A stretch of DNA of 64,000 bases, from the NCBI RefSeq assembly GCF_000208865.1, contig NC_018398.1:4048812-4112811 (forward strand), read 5' to 3'. The first letter of the stretch is position 1. The number at the start of each line of letters is the position of its first letter. Under the pieces are notes generated by a model. It ran no database searches. It saw nothing but the letters and a program-made list of their open reading frames with translations, and had not been told where the DNA came from. The position numbers were made by a program, and so were the translations under genes. This document shows positions 41,629 to 55,197 of this stretch, piece after piece. Origin of the DNA: Neospora caninum Liverpool. Its lineage: Eukaryota > Apicomplexa > Conoidasida > Eucoccidiorida > Sarcocystidae.

Positions 41629-42348
41629 ATGGCAGTGCCCCGCTCATCAACAGGATGCGCGGTTTGTTCGGCGCATCCTGCGTCGCACGCGGAGACAGCC
41701 GTCCGGCATCCAAAACCGCTGATAACTCCGTTGTCGCCTCTCTCTCTCTCTCTGCCTCGGTTTCAGGGGAACTGGACGAAATTCCTGTATGCACTCGGGA
41801 TACTGGTGGCGACGGCAACGCAACCTGTTCTGTGTCGACTCAGCATAGACGGGATGCCTTTGCCAATGGCTTTTGAGTTGTCAACTAGCGTTGTGTACCT
41901 TTTCGAGGACTTGCCCACACGGACTCAGGGGCAGTTTGCGGCTGCCTGTATCGTCACGTGTATTTTGGGACTGGTGTGCGTGATTCTTAAAGTTATTCGG
42001 CGCTACGTGGAGAAATGGCTCGTTTCGCAAGAGAACGCAGGCAGGACAAAGGTGATTTTCGGCAGCTTTCCAGTGTATGCAAATGGCGTGCGATTCCTCG
42101 TGGCTTTCGTCAACTACTCGTGGGATTACATGCTCATGCTTCTGGCAATGACCTTCAACGTCGGAATTTTTATCAGCCTCTTGCTGGGTATCGCGCTCGG
42201 CTTTTTCCTTCTCGGAGATCTCCTGAGTGTTCAGCTGGGGCCAACCAAGAAACCGTGGACTCCGTGTCAGTGTCCGAACCACCCGTGCTACAAGCAACAA
42301 GAAACAGGCGAAGGCACAATAGTCCAGCGGAGCCCGCCGCCAGTGTAA
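41629..42348 (+). CDS. Ctr-family copper transporter
   Basis: The frame from ATG 41629 gives 239 residues. The part from 41767 on is well supported. It has a Met-containing extracellular piece (GMPLPMAFELS), TM1 (AACIVTCILGLVCVILKVI), TM2 with the MxxxM copper-relay motif (YMLMLLAMTFN) and TM3 with a GxxxG packing motif (LLGIALGFFLLG). This is the order and motif set of Ctr high-affinity copper importers, which act as trimers. The C-terminus has a Cys cluster (PCQCPNHPCYKQQ) that could pass copper to chaperones. The N-terminus is uncertain: a strong acceptor (ctcggtttcag) at 41766 suggests an intron, and the first 46 residues may be non-coding. After 41767, KFLYALGILVATATQPVLC looks like a signal peptide. 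Confidence 0.8.
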   Translation: MAVPRSSTGCAVCSAHPASHAETAVRHPKPLITPLSPLSLSLPRFQGNWTKFLYALGILVATATQPVLCRLSIDGMPLPMAFELSTSVVYLFEDLPTRTQGQFAAACIVTCILGLVCVILKVIRRYVEKWLVSQENAGRTKVIFGSFPVYANGVRFLVAFVNYSWDYMLMLLAMTFNVGIFISLLLGIALGFFLLGDLLSVQLGPTKKPWTPCQCPNHPCYKQQETGEGTIVQRSPPPV

Positions 42349-45300
42349 GGCAGTACACAAACGGGGGAAACGCCAGGAAGTACAGCTGACGAAGGCTTTG
42401 ACACCGCCGCGAACAGGCAAGCGGTCAATTGATAGGCAGGGAACCGGAAAGCTGCCGGGGGGGATGCAGTTACCGGCACCTCTCGGAGAATTCTGCGTCA
42501 CCAGATGAAGAAATCCCGGAGTCGAAACAAGAACGCCTACGGTCTCTCGGTTATTGGATAGGTTGTATAGCGCCGTGAGTGATTAGGAAGGCTCAAATGT
42601 GCCGCCATCGACTGTTGGGAACTTTGTTCAACCTCGGGAATGCATACCGGAATCGGAATGCGTCGTCGCGGTTTTTTGTGAGGGGCGCTTTGCATTGAAG
42701 ATTTGTGTGCACCCAGATCTGGAAATAGGGATCGTGCGCGCATGAAAGTCTGTGGTGGTCCACGCACTCCAACGGAGCGTATCCACCAACAGGTGTCGTG
42801 GAAGGGGGGGGGTCGCCTGAGACTTGCTCGGCAGCTCTGATGTGTATTAGCAGTGCTTCGAGCCTCCTCTGGCGCCGTTTTTCTGGTGTTGTACAGTCTG
42901 TTCTGCGCGCTTGCTCTCCCCGCACTGTTGTCTGTAGTGGCATCTAGTGACTCGTTTCTGTTGTTCTTGTCCAGAGGCTTTTAGACGCCTGGTCATTTAG
43001 ACACATAACCTCTGCGATTTTGGGGGGACTCAGGAATACTGTAACAAGGTTCAGGCTTCTACAGAGTGGGACATGGAAGTTCAAGTGCCTCACACCCGGA
43101 GAGGTTGTCAGGGTTTTTGGCGGGTGCCGAGGCTGTTACACCGCTGCTGAGCTGACGCGGGCGTGTCGGTGACACCACCACACTCAAGTCGAATAGTGAG
43201 AGGGGCAAGTGTAGCGCGAAACTCTTCTGCCGCGTTGCGGCTGCGTGCGGTTTGACCTGCATTAGCCGGTTCATCGAGAGTGGGTGTGGAACGACTCGCT
43301 TCTCATCCTTAGGGGCCTCTCCCTACAGTCAACGTGATGGCCGCTCGCTTCCCAGTGCTGGGGGATGTAATTTCCTACCGTTTTATGGGTTGCCAAGAGC
43401 ATTGGGCGGCAGTGGTCCAGAACGGCTCCCTCTACGTACATCTGGCCTGGCAATCCGTTCCATTCTAAAGGTGTGCACTCGATAAGGTACTTTTGAATGT
43501 GTTACCAAGGCCAAATTGTGAACTGTTTGTGGTTGTCGAGGTTTCGCGTGTACTAGCGACTGCGCAGTCAGAGCGGGTACCCACTGTTTGATGCCGCTTG
43601 CCGCTGTAATTCTTTTTTTGTAGTTATACTCCAGCTCAGCATCAATGGTGACGCGGAGAAACGCGAAGTCTCCGCTGGTGGAATCATGCCGCAGGGAACG
43701 TCGGCGTACTGGCGTATTTGTCCAACTTGTTTTGTGACTAAACAGGGGCATTATGGTGTGTTTGAATGTACGGCTGATCTCCATTTACTTACCATACCTT
43801 GGTACTTCTCGTCAAGTAGAACCAGGATATAGAATCAACCAGTGGCGTTCCCGCAAGTTAAAGCGTGATGAATTCACACGCCCAGCACACAGGCTTTGAA
43901 AGCCGTGCACGAACCCCCGCTGAACACCGTGAGGACACTCCTTGAGTGAAGTTCGTTCGCGTAAGTTGCCCACCTAGGATGGCGAACACGTCCGTTAAGT
44001 TTGCGCGTAATTGAACGGTGGAAAACCCAGTCTCCCGTATTCTTCCCCCATCTAGACAGAGGCCATCGAGGTTTTAGAACGCGGGAAACACAGCTAGGGT
44101 CCGGGGCGGAATCGAACCCTCCATATTTCCTGCCTCGCAGTGAGCAGACGCCCCAGCAAGTTATCGAGAGCCGTAGACAACCAGGGGATTTTGGTAGGAC
44201 TACAGTGAAAGCTACTTGTTTTTGAAACTTCTTGGAGGTGTGCATTGATCGACTTGTCCGCCCCCCAGAGAGGGTGCGGACAGGAGACCATCACTGGTCG
44301 CTCGAAAGTGGAAGAATTGTTCTTCCGCACTAGGAAAGTGGGCGACGCGGAAAGTTCCAATCCCTGTTATGCGCTGTTGTTTCTGCTTGGACATGTTGAG
44401 ACTGCGGCGGCGTGGACTCGCCGCACGCAAGTCAAACCCATTTGCAGTTTTCTTAGCGTTTTTGTCTTCCTATGGGGAGACAAAGCTCCTGAGCGTTGTT
44501 TTACGTGGCGCCGTCTCAGTGGACACAAGTGCTTGACGCTCAGCTGATTCCGTGCGTCGGGTATCTCTTGAAGTAACACGTTAGGAGTCATGTTCCCGAA
44601 GTATATGGCATCGGCGGGGTGCATATACAAACCTTGTGCAGCGGAGCTCAGCTGTGGTTTCACTCACCTAGTCGGAGTTTAAAAGCCGGCTACCGTCAGA
44701 CCCACTGCATCCACACGGCGGCAGCCACGCAATCCTCTGCCAGGGGCCGGTCGAGGGTGCCAAGGCTGTACGGTGAGCAGTGGTTTATCTCAGATTGAGA
44801 ACGACACGCAGAGGGTTCTGCAACATGTTAACAAGGTGGAGGATACGGCCTGACTGTATTCGAAGGGAAGAAAGACTAGTGGCGCGTGGCTAGCGGAAGA
44901 CAGATAGGACTACAAAAGCTACCCGGCTTGGTTAAGCGAGCTGTTCCAGTTCATCTGTTTTAAAGCGTGTTTAGATCCGGTTCTCCCCATGTGAGCAGAA
45001 CACCCGGACGGTCGCGTCGATTCCAGGGAAGTCCGCCTTCAACGAGCCGTTACCGGGTGGAGATGCTCTCTCCTACTTACTCGACGCTGTCTTCTCGAAA
45101 GATGGAACTGACAATGGAAACTAGACCCTGTAATCCAGCTCTCAACTCGCTTCCGCTGAGCAACCAGATGCACCCATGGCTGTTTTAGCAGGATAGAACC
45201 TGTCAGGCCTCCAGTCTGGCGCGGCACCGTCTGCCGCAGAAGTCGTCTGAAGCGAATGGACCGTTTCTGCTCTGTCTGAGGTGAATTTTTAAACGAAGGC

Positions 45301-46539
45301 GAATGCCGGCACGCCAGCGGCGCCCACACTCCGCTAGGAAGGGCTGTCTGTGTTCTTGTCAGGGTCGTGGGCCTCTCATCCCAGGCTGGTTTAATAAGTC
45401 AAAGTTTAACCGGGAAGTTGGCGTCTAAAATATATAACCGAGTTTCGCAGCGACCTCACGCGACCTCGCGCACGTTCGCTCACGTTGATGCATATGATCA
45501 ATCCCAGTCAGTCCCCTGAGGGTGGCGACGATGTTCTTCGGTTCCGCTTACTCCCGTTGTGCTATTCAGCCTCAGTAGAAGTCACACGCTTTTCACCAGC
45601 ACGAGGGTTTTTAGATGAGACTCGAGAGGTGACTGAACGCATGAATTCTCATCACTTAAATGAGTTGCATGCATCTGCGTGGCTGGCTCCACGTGTAGGG
45701 GACACACGTGACGGCGGGCTGAAAACCGGTCCTTCCAGTTTTCAGCGTCTGTGCGCTGTCTGCTTTGAATTATAGTACACACATTTTTCTTGTGTGACAG
45801 AAATCGAGATTCCATATGCTTCTTCGCTTCAAAGCCCGTCGATTGCCTCTCACCGCATGCATGCGCGCGCAAAGGGCTACACTGGGGCTGTGTCTTTATG
45901 TATACTTAACAAGCATGTGTTTGTGCCTTCCGCGTCAATCTCAAACACCGTCAATGATTTTCTCTTCTTGGTACAGTGGTAGCACTCGCCGGATGCGGTC
46001 GCCTTGAGGTCTCAGCGGTGCCGCGACATGGCGTGTAGAGCTCCCCGGCAATGGTGAAACGCCCGTGACTTCTTCGCGTTCGCAAGAAGCGTGCACGCCG
46101 TTCCTGCGGCTATTCTAGAGCGCGCGTTTTCTTGTGAATGCCGTTCTTTCCCTCCTAAATGGGGAATGGATGCTGTGGGGGGGTGCTTTTCACGCGCCTT
46201 TGCCCAAGACAAACCGGCATGTTCTCCCGCTTTCGCTGCTCCACAACGTTTTCTCGGCTTTTGCAGGTTGACATGAGTTATATCTGTTTGCCGCCTGAAT
46301 ACACAGTAGACATCCCACCTTGTTCAACCGTATGCTCTTCTCCCTCCTGCTCAGGCCGTACGACAGACAGCGAACCATTTCACCTGACGTCGGACCGTGC
46401 GTTGACACGCCCCCAGGCGGCGTCCTATCCGGTCACTTACTATCAGGGGACATTTCCAGGTTGAACGGAAAACAAGCGGGGGACGGGTTCAAGAAGGACG
46501 AGAGCCGCTGGTCCCACGGAATAGGAGACGACATTCAAG
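42349..46539. other. Gene-poor spacer
   Basis: These 4.2 kb lie between two plus-strand genes and should contain the copper transporter 3' UTR and the promoter of the next gene. Open frames are short, and none carries a recognisable domain or splice-supported extension. A segment at 44085-44170 superficially resembles a tRNA arm, but I could not fold it into a tRNA. Confidence 0.55.
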
Positions 46540-49500
46540 ATGGGGCTGTTTGGACGCGTTCTGCCGCGCTCGGTGACGCCCGTTCCCGCTCCCGCCCAAG
46601 ACAGATATCTGAACACGGGAACCTCGCTCGCGATGTGTTTGTCTTCAGAATGCTGCTTTCGTCCTCAGTCTCCTGTTTGTTTTTTTCCTCGCGTCTCCTC
46701 CTGGACTCGACTGCCAAGTCACCGGGTTCAAGCACCGCCAGAGTCCGTAGGGAACAGACACAGGCCAGACGGCGGCGAAGAGAACCAGAAGAAACAAAGG
46801 ACTCTGGACCCTCCAGCAGCACTGGGGAGAGAGAAACGACGGACAGAGACTCCAGGACATGCGTGTTCCTTTCTGGATCGAGGAGAGACGGCGAGGTTCG
46901 CGGTCTCGCGGGGCAGAGAGCGACGTCGCAGGCAAACGCAAAGGGGAGGCAGCGAAAGGGGCGGTACAGGGGAAACAATGAGCGACGGTCCGAGGTCTCG
47001 CTTTCTTGCACTTGGTAGCCATCAAGGGACTGCGTTGTCTCATGTCGGCGCGTTTTGTCGCCCTAGTGGGACTTGGGCCGATCGGGTTTTCGCGTGTAAG
47101 AGATTCTATCAATCTGATCGTCAACGGGCTGTCGCGGAGGCGCACCTGGAGAAGCGAGAGGCTGCTGTTTATGCGCCTCGTAGCTTTGGTCAGTTGTACG
47201 AGCCCAGGACTGCGCGCAGCAAGAAAGTGCATCGGCAGTGGGTCAAAGAAGTCCCGTTCTACCTCCGACCAGCTGTCGCCGAGAGGAATGCACTCACCAG
47301 GTCGCAGCGCGCCTCGACAGACAGTTTTCGAAGTAGGCACTCACCGCCTTCGGCAGCGAAGCAGAACTCCGACATGCCTCCTCAGCTCGCAAAGATCTTT
47401 GACCGCTCCCGTGACAAAGAAGCATCGGGAAGAGAGGAGATCCTCTTCACTCTGCTTCGGCTTTTGTCGACTGTTCGGCTCCGCCAGAAGGCTGCGAGGC
47501 AGAGAAACACGAGGGCGACTGATGGATTCACGCACAGGACTGAAGGGGAGGATGGAGGGGAAGGCCGTGACAAGATGGGCGACGCTGTGGCGATTCCTGG
47601 ACTGGACAGAGGGAATCTCGATGCCCTAGATCGGCGGATCATGGAGTGCATTGACTCCTGGACCGTCCCCGACCTCGGCTTACTGCTGATCACTCGCCGA
47701 GAGCTCCGGGACTGCCTGTCTTTGTCGAAGACGCCTGGGGGCGACTCCGCTGAAGGCCTCGATCAAAATGAAGAAAACATCACACGCACTCTTTTGCGTC
47801 GCCTGGCGTTTCAACGAGGCCAGCCGTTTTCCCAGTACGCAAGTCTCTACGCTCTACAGGCGCTGCTCCACCGCTCGAAAACTCGACACGCGCAGAGACA
47901 GGCGCCAGCGCGAAAAAACAGCGTCTCCAGGGGGGAAGGAGGAAGCAGCGAGACAGAGGAACACGAGAGGGAGGGTCGCGTCGCACCCAGTGGTGCCCAC
48001 AGCCGAGAGGAGGCCGAGGATCGTCTGCGAGAGAAAGAAAACGAGGCTTTCGAGGACGCAGACATGGCAATTATGATCATCAAAAGGGTAGGGCGCAATA
48101 TGGCCAGCTGTGATCTCGAGATCCTCACCCGCATAGTCAATGTCCTTTCTTCTCTCCCGCCCCCGAAAGAGGCCGCTCGAAGGAGTGGACAAGAAGCCAG
48201 CAGGCAATCGAAGCGTTTTCCAGAACCGTGCAAGTCGCCTGCTGAGCCGCAAGGTGGCCCGACTGCTCCATTGCCGACAGCAGAGGAGACAGAAGGCTCT
48301 GCGTGTGCCGTGGCCGCAAACAAAACACAAAAAGCGGAGCATCGAGGCGCGGAAGGCGGCACACCTGGAGATGCCATCTTTGATCAGAAACTCGACAAGT
48401 CTGCAGCCGAGGGAAGGACCCGAGACGCCTCCGCTGCGTTGTTGCCGAATCCGTCCCGATGCGTCGCTCCAGCGGGCCCAGAAGGCCGTGGAAACGGGCA
48501 TCTCTTCGGCGTAGCAACGCGAGGGAATCCGGAGAATGAAGTGAGTGGGAGTCACACAGAGACGCAAACATCCTTTCTCACTGACCGGAATGATTTCTTG
48601 TATGCCGTGGCCGTTCACATCTTCTCCACCGCGTTCGCGGACTCGGAAAAGCGGTCTGCCTCTGACCTGGCGACAACCTTTGCTTCTGCGCTTCCCCCGT
48701 CACCCTGCCCCGCGGCGCATGCTCCGTCGCCACGCACGCTGTCGGCGACGGCCTCCTCGAGGTCCTCTCACGACTCCACTTCTTCTGCCTCTGCCTCTGC
48801 CTCTGTCTCTCTCTCTGCGAATCGGCGAGCCGGTGCCGCCTCCGCTCCCACTCCTCTGTGGGCTTCTCCGCCCAGCGGTCGAGTGATTACCGGCGATCGG
48901 TCGTGGACATACAGCCGCATGTGCGTTCTTCTCGCGGGACTCTCTCGAACAGGCGTGACTTTCCCTCCGCTGTTCTACGCTCTCAAACCTATGGTCGTGG
49001 CGCTTCGCCTTCAGTTCCCCCCCCCGATGCTGGCAGCCCTGCTCGTCGCCTACGCCCACCTGGGGGCCGCCGACGAGACCGGTCTCGTGGACCTCTTTGG
49101 AGTCCTAGGACGGGAGTTAGTGAAAGGCGTTCGAGGCATGGACGTCGCCGTCGTGGGCGTTGCCGCCAACGCCTTCGCGAATGCGGGAGTTCTCCACCAG
49201 GAGTGGTTTTCAGTTGTGGGCGAGGTAAGAGGAGCAGAACAGGAAGGAGAAAGAGAGCGGCTGCGAAAGGAGAGAAGCGCGTCCGGTGTCGCAGTGGTCG
49301 ACACGCAGACTGAGACACATTTGGCAAGGGTTTTGCCGCGGAACCGCGTAAGGCTCGCTCGCACAGTTGCGGCGACGACCCCTCCGTCCTCGTCCTGCCG
49401 GGTGCATTGGGGTGCGGAAAGGAAGAACGGGCGAGGAAACGTCGTCCCTTCCTCGCTTCCTCTGAGCTTCAACGCAGTGAAGGAATTCAAAAAGGAGATG

Positions 49501-52500
49501 CCTCCGTGAGCCGGCTGGTGCCGTTTTACGTTTCGTTTCCGCTGGTTTTGTGCCGAGTGGCCCAATGTAGGGATGGCGAAGCGATGGCAAGAGTTTGACG
49601 ACGTGTCTACAGTCTTCCTCACCTGTTCGCCTCGCCCCTAGATGAAGCTGGTGCTCCTGGACCGGTGGAAGGAAGAGAGAAGAGGCTCCTCGTGACTGCT
49701 TCTCGGCTATGCCCTCTTTCTTCTGATTTGTAGCCGGACGCTTTCTCATTGCCAGAGATGGTGTCTCTTCCTAACGGTTGTCTTTCAGAGACAGCGACGG
49801 ACAACGGGGGTATACGCGGTTCGCTGGCGGAAGGTTTTTCGCTCGGTTACGACCTAAGCAAGAGACCGCGCTGAAGGCACTGCGTGGATGTGTCTCCGTA
49901 GATGGATTTCCGGGTTTCTTTGCCGTGGTGTATCCTGGCCGCAGAAGGAAGTGCCGGGGTGTGCGCATCTACGCGTTTTCTTCTCTGCCTTCATCTGGTG
50001 TGAATGCATTTTTTCAGACTTTCCCAGTTCTCATGCCACTATGCTCGCCCCGTCTTCTCGGCATGATTGCGAATGCGTACGTGCGGCTTGGACTCGTGGA
50101 CGACCCGCTCCTGCCTTCTCTCTTCCACTGCGCACGCCAGGTAGGAACTCTACGTGCAAGACAGGGGGCGTGCTTGACGAGAATGAGGCAGGTAAAGCTC
50201 TCCCTTTTTCTCGTTCCCTTTCTGAGTTCGCGCGCAATATTCTTCAGTTACCCGAGACGCGCAGGCCCAGCCTCACTGGCGCGGCTGCTGTGTATCTTTC
50301 TAGATGCTGTACGAGCGGACAAGCACGCATGCAGGCATGCAGTTCGGCTTGTAGCGCAACAATTGTTCAGAGCAGAGCATCGGTTCGGCGGCGGGTGAGG
50401 AAAGCGCGGCGAAAAAACGGCGGCTTGATCGATCTCCAACGGAGACAGGTTGTCGAAGCGTCGAAGCAAGTCATGTCATTGCGTTTTCTGGTGGATCAGC
50501 AAATCCGAAAGACTTACGGGCTCTGTTTGCGGCTGCAGCGTCTTTCGGAGTGTGACTGGCATACACTCTCCCTTCTCCTACAAGCGTCGACAAAGGTACA
50601 GACCCTCTTCTGGCTCCGCTCCAGCGCGAAGTCTCTCTGCGTCGTGAGCGTGTTTTGGCCCCAGAGTCGAGGAGCACATCTTTGTTTTTAAGGCAAAGCC
50701 TAACTGCAGCTGTTGCATTTGACATGCCAGCAGCAACATCGCACGTAGCAAATGGATAAGCGACGTGTTCGACAATCAGTAGTTTAGCACGTTTGTCAGT
50801 GTGTGTAGGCATGTTGGTATGCACCGCAGCGTCTTCTAAGAGTTAACTAAACTAGCAGGTGAAAGGTAATGCGCGCAGTAGTCGGAGGAAGCAAAACGAG
50901 ATGTGAGGCTGGAGACGCAGGCTTCTTCGGCTTCTCCGGCGTCGGGAGACACGCGTACGGGGCTAAGCGCGGCGTTCTGTCTGTGCTGGTTCCCTTTTCC
51001 CCTTATTGTCGCCAGATAGGCTCTGCCTACAGCGGCTTCAGTCGAGAGGCCGCCGATGTCGTCTGTCATGCTTTAGAACAAGAAGCGCCGCAGCACCCAG
51101 TCAAATCTCAAGCACGCGACTTCCTGCTGTCTCTCGAAAATGTCGCGAGCCGAACTCCCGCTGTTTCCCCTTCTTCTAAGCTTTCCTCGTCTCGTTCAGA
51201 GTCGGTAGGGAACGGGCGTGTGGCGGATGTGTCCAGGAGTGACGAAAACGCGTTTGTGCGCCACAGGCCTGATGCCTTAGACGGGACTTCCAGGGACTGG
51301 TCTGCCGTGGAGGTGGGGGCTCGCAAGTTCTTCATTCGCGGCGAACTGGCTTCGACGTCTGCATTCGTCATTTGCTACGCTGCGGCGAAGGCGAAAGATA
51401 TCCTCGGCTCCAGCCGATCTCACGCTGCTCCTGGTCTCCAGCTCGAGGCAAAAACAACAGTCGCCCATGGCGGGGAGAGTACTGTCGACGCCCCGTCAGC
51501 GCCTGGACGGGAGAAGGTGACTGGATATGGAGACCTCAGTGTGGAGACAGAAATGTCGCGGAGGGTCGGCGAACGGTATCGGGAGAAAAAGGAGATCTGG
51601 CAACTGCTGCTTGCCACAGAACTCACGCAGGTGGTTACGCGCTTCGTCCTGGACTGCAGTTCCTTCACAGAACTCGCCAATACGTGTAGCGCAGTCGCGC
51701 AGTTCCTACACCTAAGAGAGGAGATGCTTTCAAGAGACGGCAGAGAACAGGAGAGCCTCCAACGCGGGCCGACAGCGCGTTGTCAGGTGGAACACCACGG
51801 CGAAGAAAACCTCTCCATTGTGACCGAGGCCAACGGCATTTCGACCGACGCACGCACGGATGAGAGATCGCGGTTTAGCGAAAGAGGCAGTGTGGACCCG
51901 TCCATCATTCGACAAAAAATGGCCAAGTGAGTCAGATGGAGACGAAAAAACGACTTACAAAACTTGTCGAGAAGCGGCGGCGACAAAGCTTCCTGTGCCT
52001 CGGTAGTCGGTTACACCCGACGAACCTTTTCTCTCTTCTCATCGATCCCCGTCCCGAACGGGGTGTCTGTCCACCTTCGGCGACGCGGGTAGAGGCCCAG
52101 TCGTACGATAGGTCTTCGGCATGCTCTCCGTAGTCCAAGGAAAGGTGTTCCTGTAAAGTAGAAATGCGTCAGCGCTGGTGGGCGTGATGGTCTTAAGGGA
52201 TAGCAAAATCCCGTCCACAAATGCGGTATCACTGGAGAGTGAGCGGGGAGTACCGCAGTCCTGTCAACATCCAGGCGACGTGCTGCGTTCTCATATTGCT
52301 TGTAGCAGCTGCACGTGGGGGTTTCACGCTGACAGCTTGACTGAGGCTAGGCAAACCGTCAACGTGTCTTCTTGTCTGTCGTATAGCGCGTTTCCACTGG
52401 GGCTCGCGAGAATAGTTATACCACCGCTGTTGCCGGTGACCGTAAAGATTTTTTGTCTATTCTATTCCATAGGCAGATGCCGTCTGCGCTTGTGTTTTCT

Positions 52501-53571
52501 TTCTTGGTTTTCTCCAGCTACCTGCTCTCTGCGTGTGAGGCATTTTTCCACGCCGTCGAGAACCACCTTGGGTCCTTCCGAACACTTAAAAGCGCCAGTC
52601 TGGGACCGCCTGAGGTAGGCTAAAAGGTGATACGACATTGGTTCTGATAGTTTTCGATCGATGCCGGTGACTCGTGAACGCGGAAGGGAAGCATATTGGT
52701 CTGTAGCGGTTTTCTCGCATCCCACGTGAAGATGCCGCTCCAAAACTCTACGGTACAGTGTAAGAATGCGCACACAGGCTTGGGCCAGGAGCCAGAAAAA
52801 CACTCATCCCTTGCCTTGCGATCGATGCGTAGTGCTGTAAGCTGCGTCCGAGATCTTTTCTCTGATTGCTTTGACAAGTTTTCCTCTTGCTTCTGGACAG
52901 CTCCACAAGCTCATCTGCGCTTTCCACGCTTTCCACCGGGCTGAACGAGCGCCACGCGTGACAGCGCGAAGAATGGTGGTCCTCGAGCGATTGATGTGCG
53001 ACAACTCGGATATGTTCCATGAAATGACACTGCTTCCTCTACGACAAATGGTACGCTCCTCCCTCCGCGAGATGCAGTAAAATAGTCGGGAAGTGAGAGA
53101 GGAATGACGCGCGCGGTGGGAAGACGCATTTCACCATAATCTTGGCACCGTCATTTTTTTTGATGTATCGACGGAGCGCTACCAGCAGCCTAGGGTTTTC
53201 AGGTTCTATGGTACTAATGGAATGGTACTGCGCAACAGCCGTGGGGCTGGGATTGAGATCGCCATCACGGATTGACTGCTTCTCATAGGAGTTCTGAAGT
53301 TGCGCACTATCTTTCACAGCTTTCCACCTGGAGCAATATGTCAGGGTCTAGCGCTCGTGAAAATACGCGGGGCGTCTTCAGAAGGCTCCGAGGGGGATAT
53401 ATAGCCCCTTTATGCTTCTGTCGGTCCTGTGGCATCACCTCTGGAGCGACGCTTTCTAGTCCACTGGAGATTCCTGTGGAAAAGTGGATATTCTATTTCC
53501 TAGGCATGCCTGTATGTATGTTTGGAGCGGCGCATCACCTCAGTCTGCTGCTGAAAATGACCTTCTTGTAG
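46540..53571 (+). CDS. Large helical-repeat protein (HPR/OPR-like), probably organellar
   Basis: Exons read 46540-49224, 50018-50140, about 50449-50595 (an alternative acceptor at 50371 adds 26 residues), 51016-51926, 52518-52614, 52901-53050 and 53320-53571. Junction phases fit throughout, giving about 1454 residues. The start context (ttcaagATGg) is good, but a second start at 46979 (acaATGAGC) is possible, and the residues between are low in complexity. The protein contains leucine-rich helical pairs of about 35-40 residues, such as CVLLAGLSRTGVTFPPLFYA, FPPPMLAALLVAYAHLGAAD, SPRLLGMIANAYVRLGLVDD and FVLDCSSFTELANTCSAVAQ. These resemble the heptatricopeptide/octotricopeptide-like RNA-binding repeats expanded in Apicomplexa, many of which are mitochondrial. 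No C-terminal RAP domain is visible. Long Arg/Glu/Ser-rich inserts separate the helices. Family placement is inferred from pattern alone. Confidence 0.65.
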
Positions 53572-55197
53572 CGTTCGCATGCATTCTGTTCTCAGGCTGC
53601 AGCGGTGAGCTACCTTGGCATGGATAATGATGACATAATAGAAACCCTTGTAATGTTACAGCAGAAACGCAAAAAGAAGAAGGCCCCTGGTTTGCTGGCG
53701 GCTCCAGCACTGTTGGGCTGAGCGGTCACACACCTCCCGCAGTGGGAAAAATTCGGGGGATATACGGAGGAAACGCTAACTACAGCAACAATTGAAGCAG
53801 CTGTTGCCTTTTTTTCGTATGCGAATCGTTCGTCGCCATCATGAATCAACTTAACGGTGGAATGTAAGCGTGTTTTCTGTGGCCTACAACGTTAATCTTT
53901 TCAAACCGAAAGACTGCCGCCCGCGATCTGAGCAAGCATCCTCTTCGCGGAGGGTTGTAAGGATGGATCAGGACATGTAGTGAAAGTGGCCAGATATATG
54001 AAAGCCTAGGTCGAAAGAGCGTGCGGTATCCTGGCAGCCAACGGTGTGATTTCTCTGTTTTTCGTGAAATGCCAGCTGGACACTAGTGCACTCGGTCACT
54101 TAGTGAGACACGTATACAGCTATTCGTCAGAAAATGTCAACATCCTATAGGTTTTTCAGGAAGCATTGAGTCTAATATTGGAACGGAAACTGACAAAACA
54201 CAGAGACTACGCTGTCACTGTTTACGACAGTCGAGCTGTTCGTTCAACAAGGGCCACGCGCAACTACGGAAGTCGTAGCACGTGCGCTCGTGTGCGAACA
54301 CATGGGAACCCTCCTGCTTCTAAAGGCCTTCTGCACATTATTCGAACAATCAAAGACTGAGGGAAATGGTACACGATGCGCAGCCTGCGATGAACCGATA
54401 CGCCAGTCCTGCCAGAACTCGTGCTGCGCAACCCGCACCTCCAAGCGGCTCTATCGGTGTGACGTGAATGGGGATCGGCACGTAGTGCAGCATTATTGAA
54501 TTTTGGGAGGCGGAACCCGTAAGGAGAATTAAAGCCATCCTATGGAGACCCTGTGGATATGATCCACCGAAGCCGTCTCTACCAGCTACCAAGCGTCGAT
54601 TGTTCCTGTAGTACACAGCGTCGTCGACGAAAAATTGTTTGCCGTCACGTCCCTCTGGGGGACGTTGTCGGTAAGTTTCAGAGGACCCCAAAACAGTTCG
54701 TCTGGGGCCAGAGGTGGAGACGATATCATTAGACGTGCGCTTCGACTGTCCTCGGGTCGGCTAGTCCTCCCCAAGCGCCTTTTCGCGGCGCAGCAACGCC
54801 TGCCGAAGAAGATCCTCTGACAAAGCATTCTCTCCCAGCCTTGTGTTTGGTTGCGTGAGCGGCCATTGCTGGTTCAGCGATGCTTCTTGGGGTTGATGCC
54901 ACTCGAAGTCCAGCTCCGGACCAAGGGGACTGTTGTACACTGGGTGAAAGCGGAGATGATCAGGAGGACAGACTTGCATGACCTGAACGTACGAGTGGGC
55001 ATCAGAGTGATTACAACTTCGCGAGTTTCGGTTAACTAGGTTTCCCGCAGTTACTGATCCGCAGCTCCAGGGCAAAACTGGGTGCGCCCTTAAATGGCAT
55101 TTGGTTCCCTAACGCCTGCACGATTAGGTCATGCAAGCGGATGAAATGAGAGCGCTAGAGATAGACCAGAAAACACGGAAAGAGTCTTTACAAGTGG
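53572..55197. other. Convergent 3' region
   Basis: These 1.6 kb separate the ends of the helical-repeat gene (+) and the beta-solenoid gene (-). Visibly more A+T than the first 30 kb. No supported gene was found. Confidence 0.55.

Noticed and set aside
44085..44170. Possible tRNA or rRNA fragment (ggttcgattcc-like stretch on the minus strand)
   Set aside because: The T-arm-like stem does not pair well and no full cloverleaf could be made. The match to the small-subunit rRNA motif is too short.
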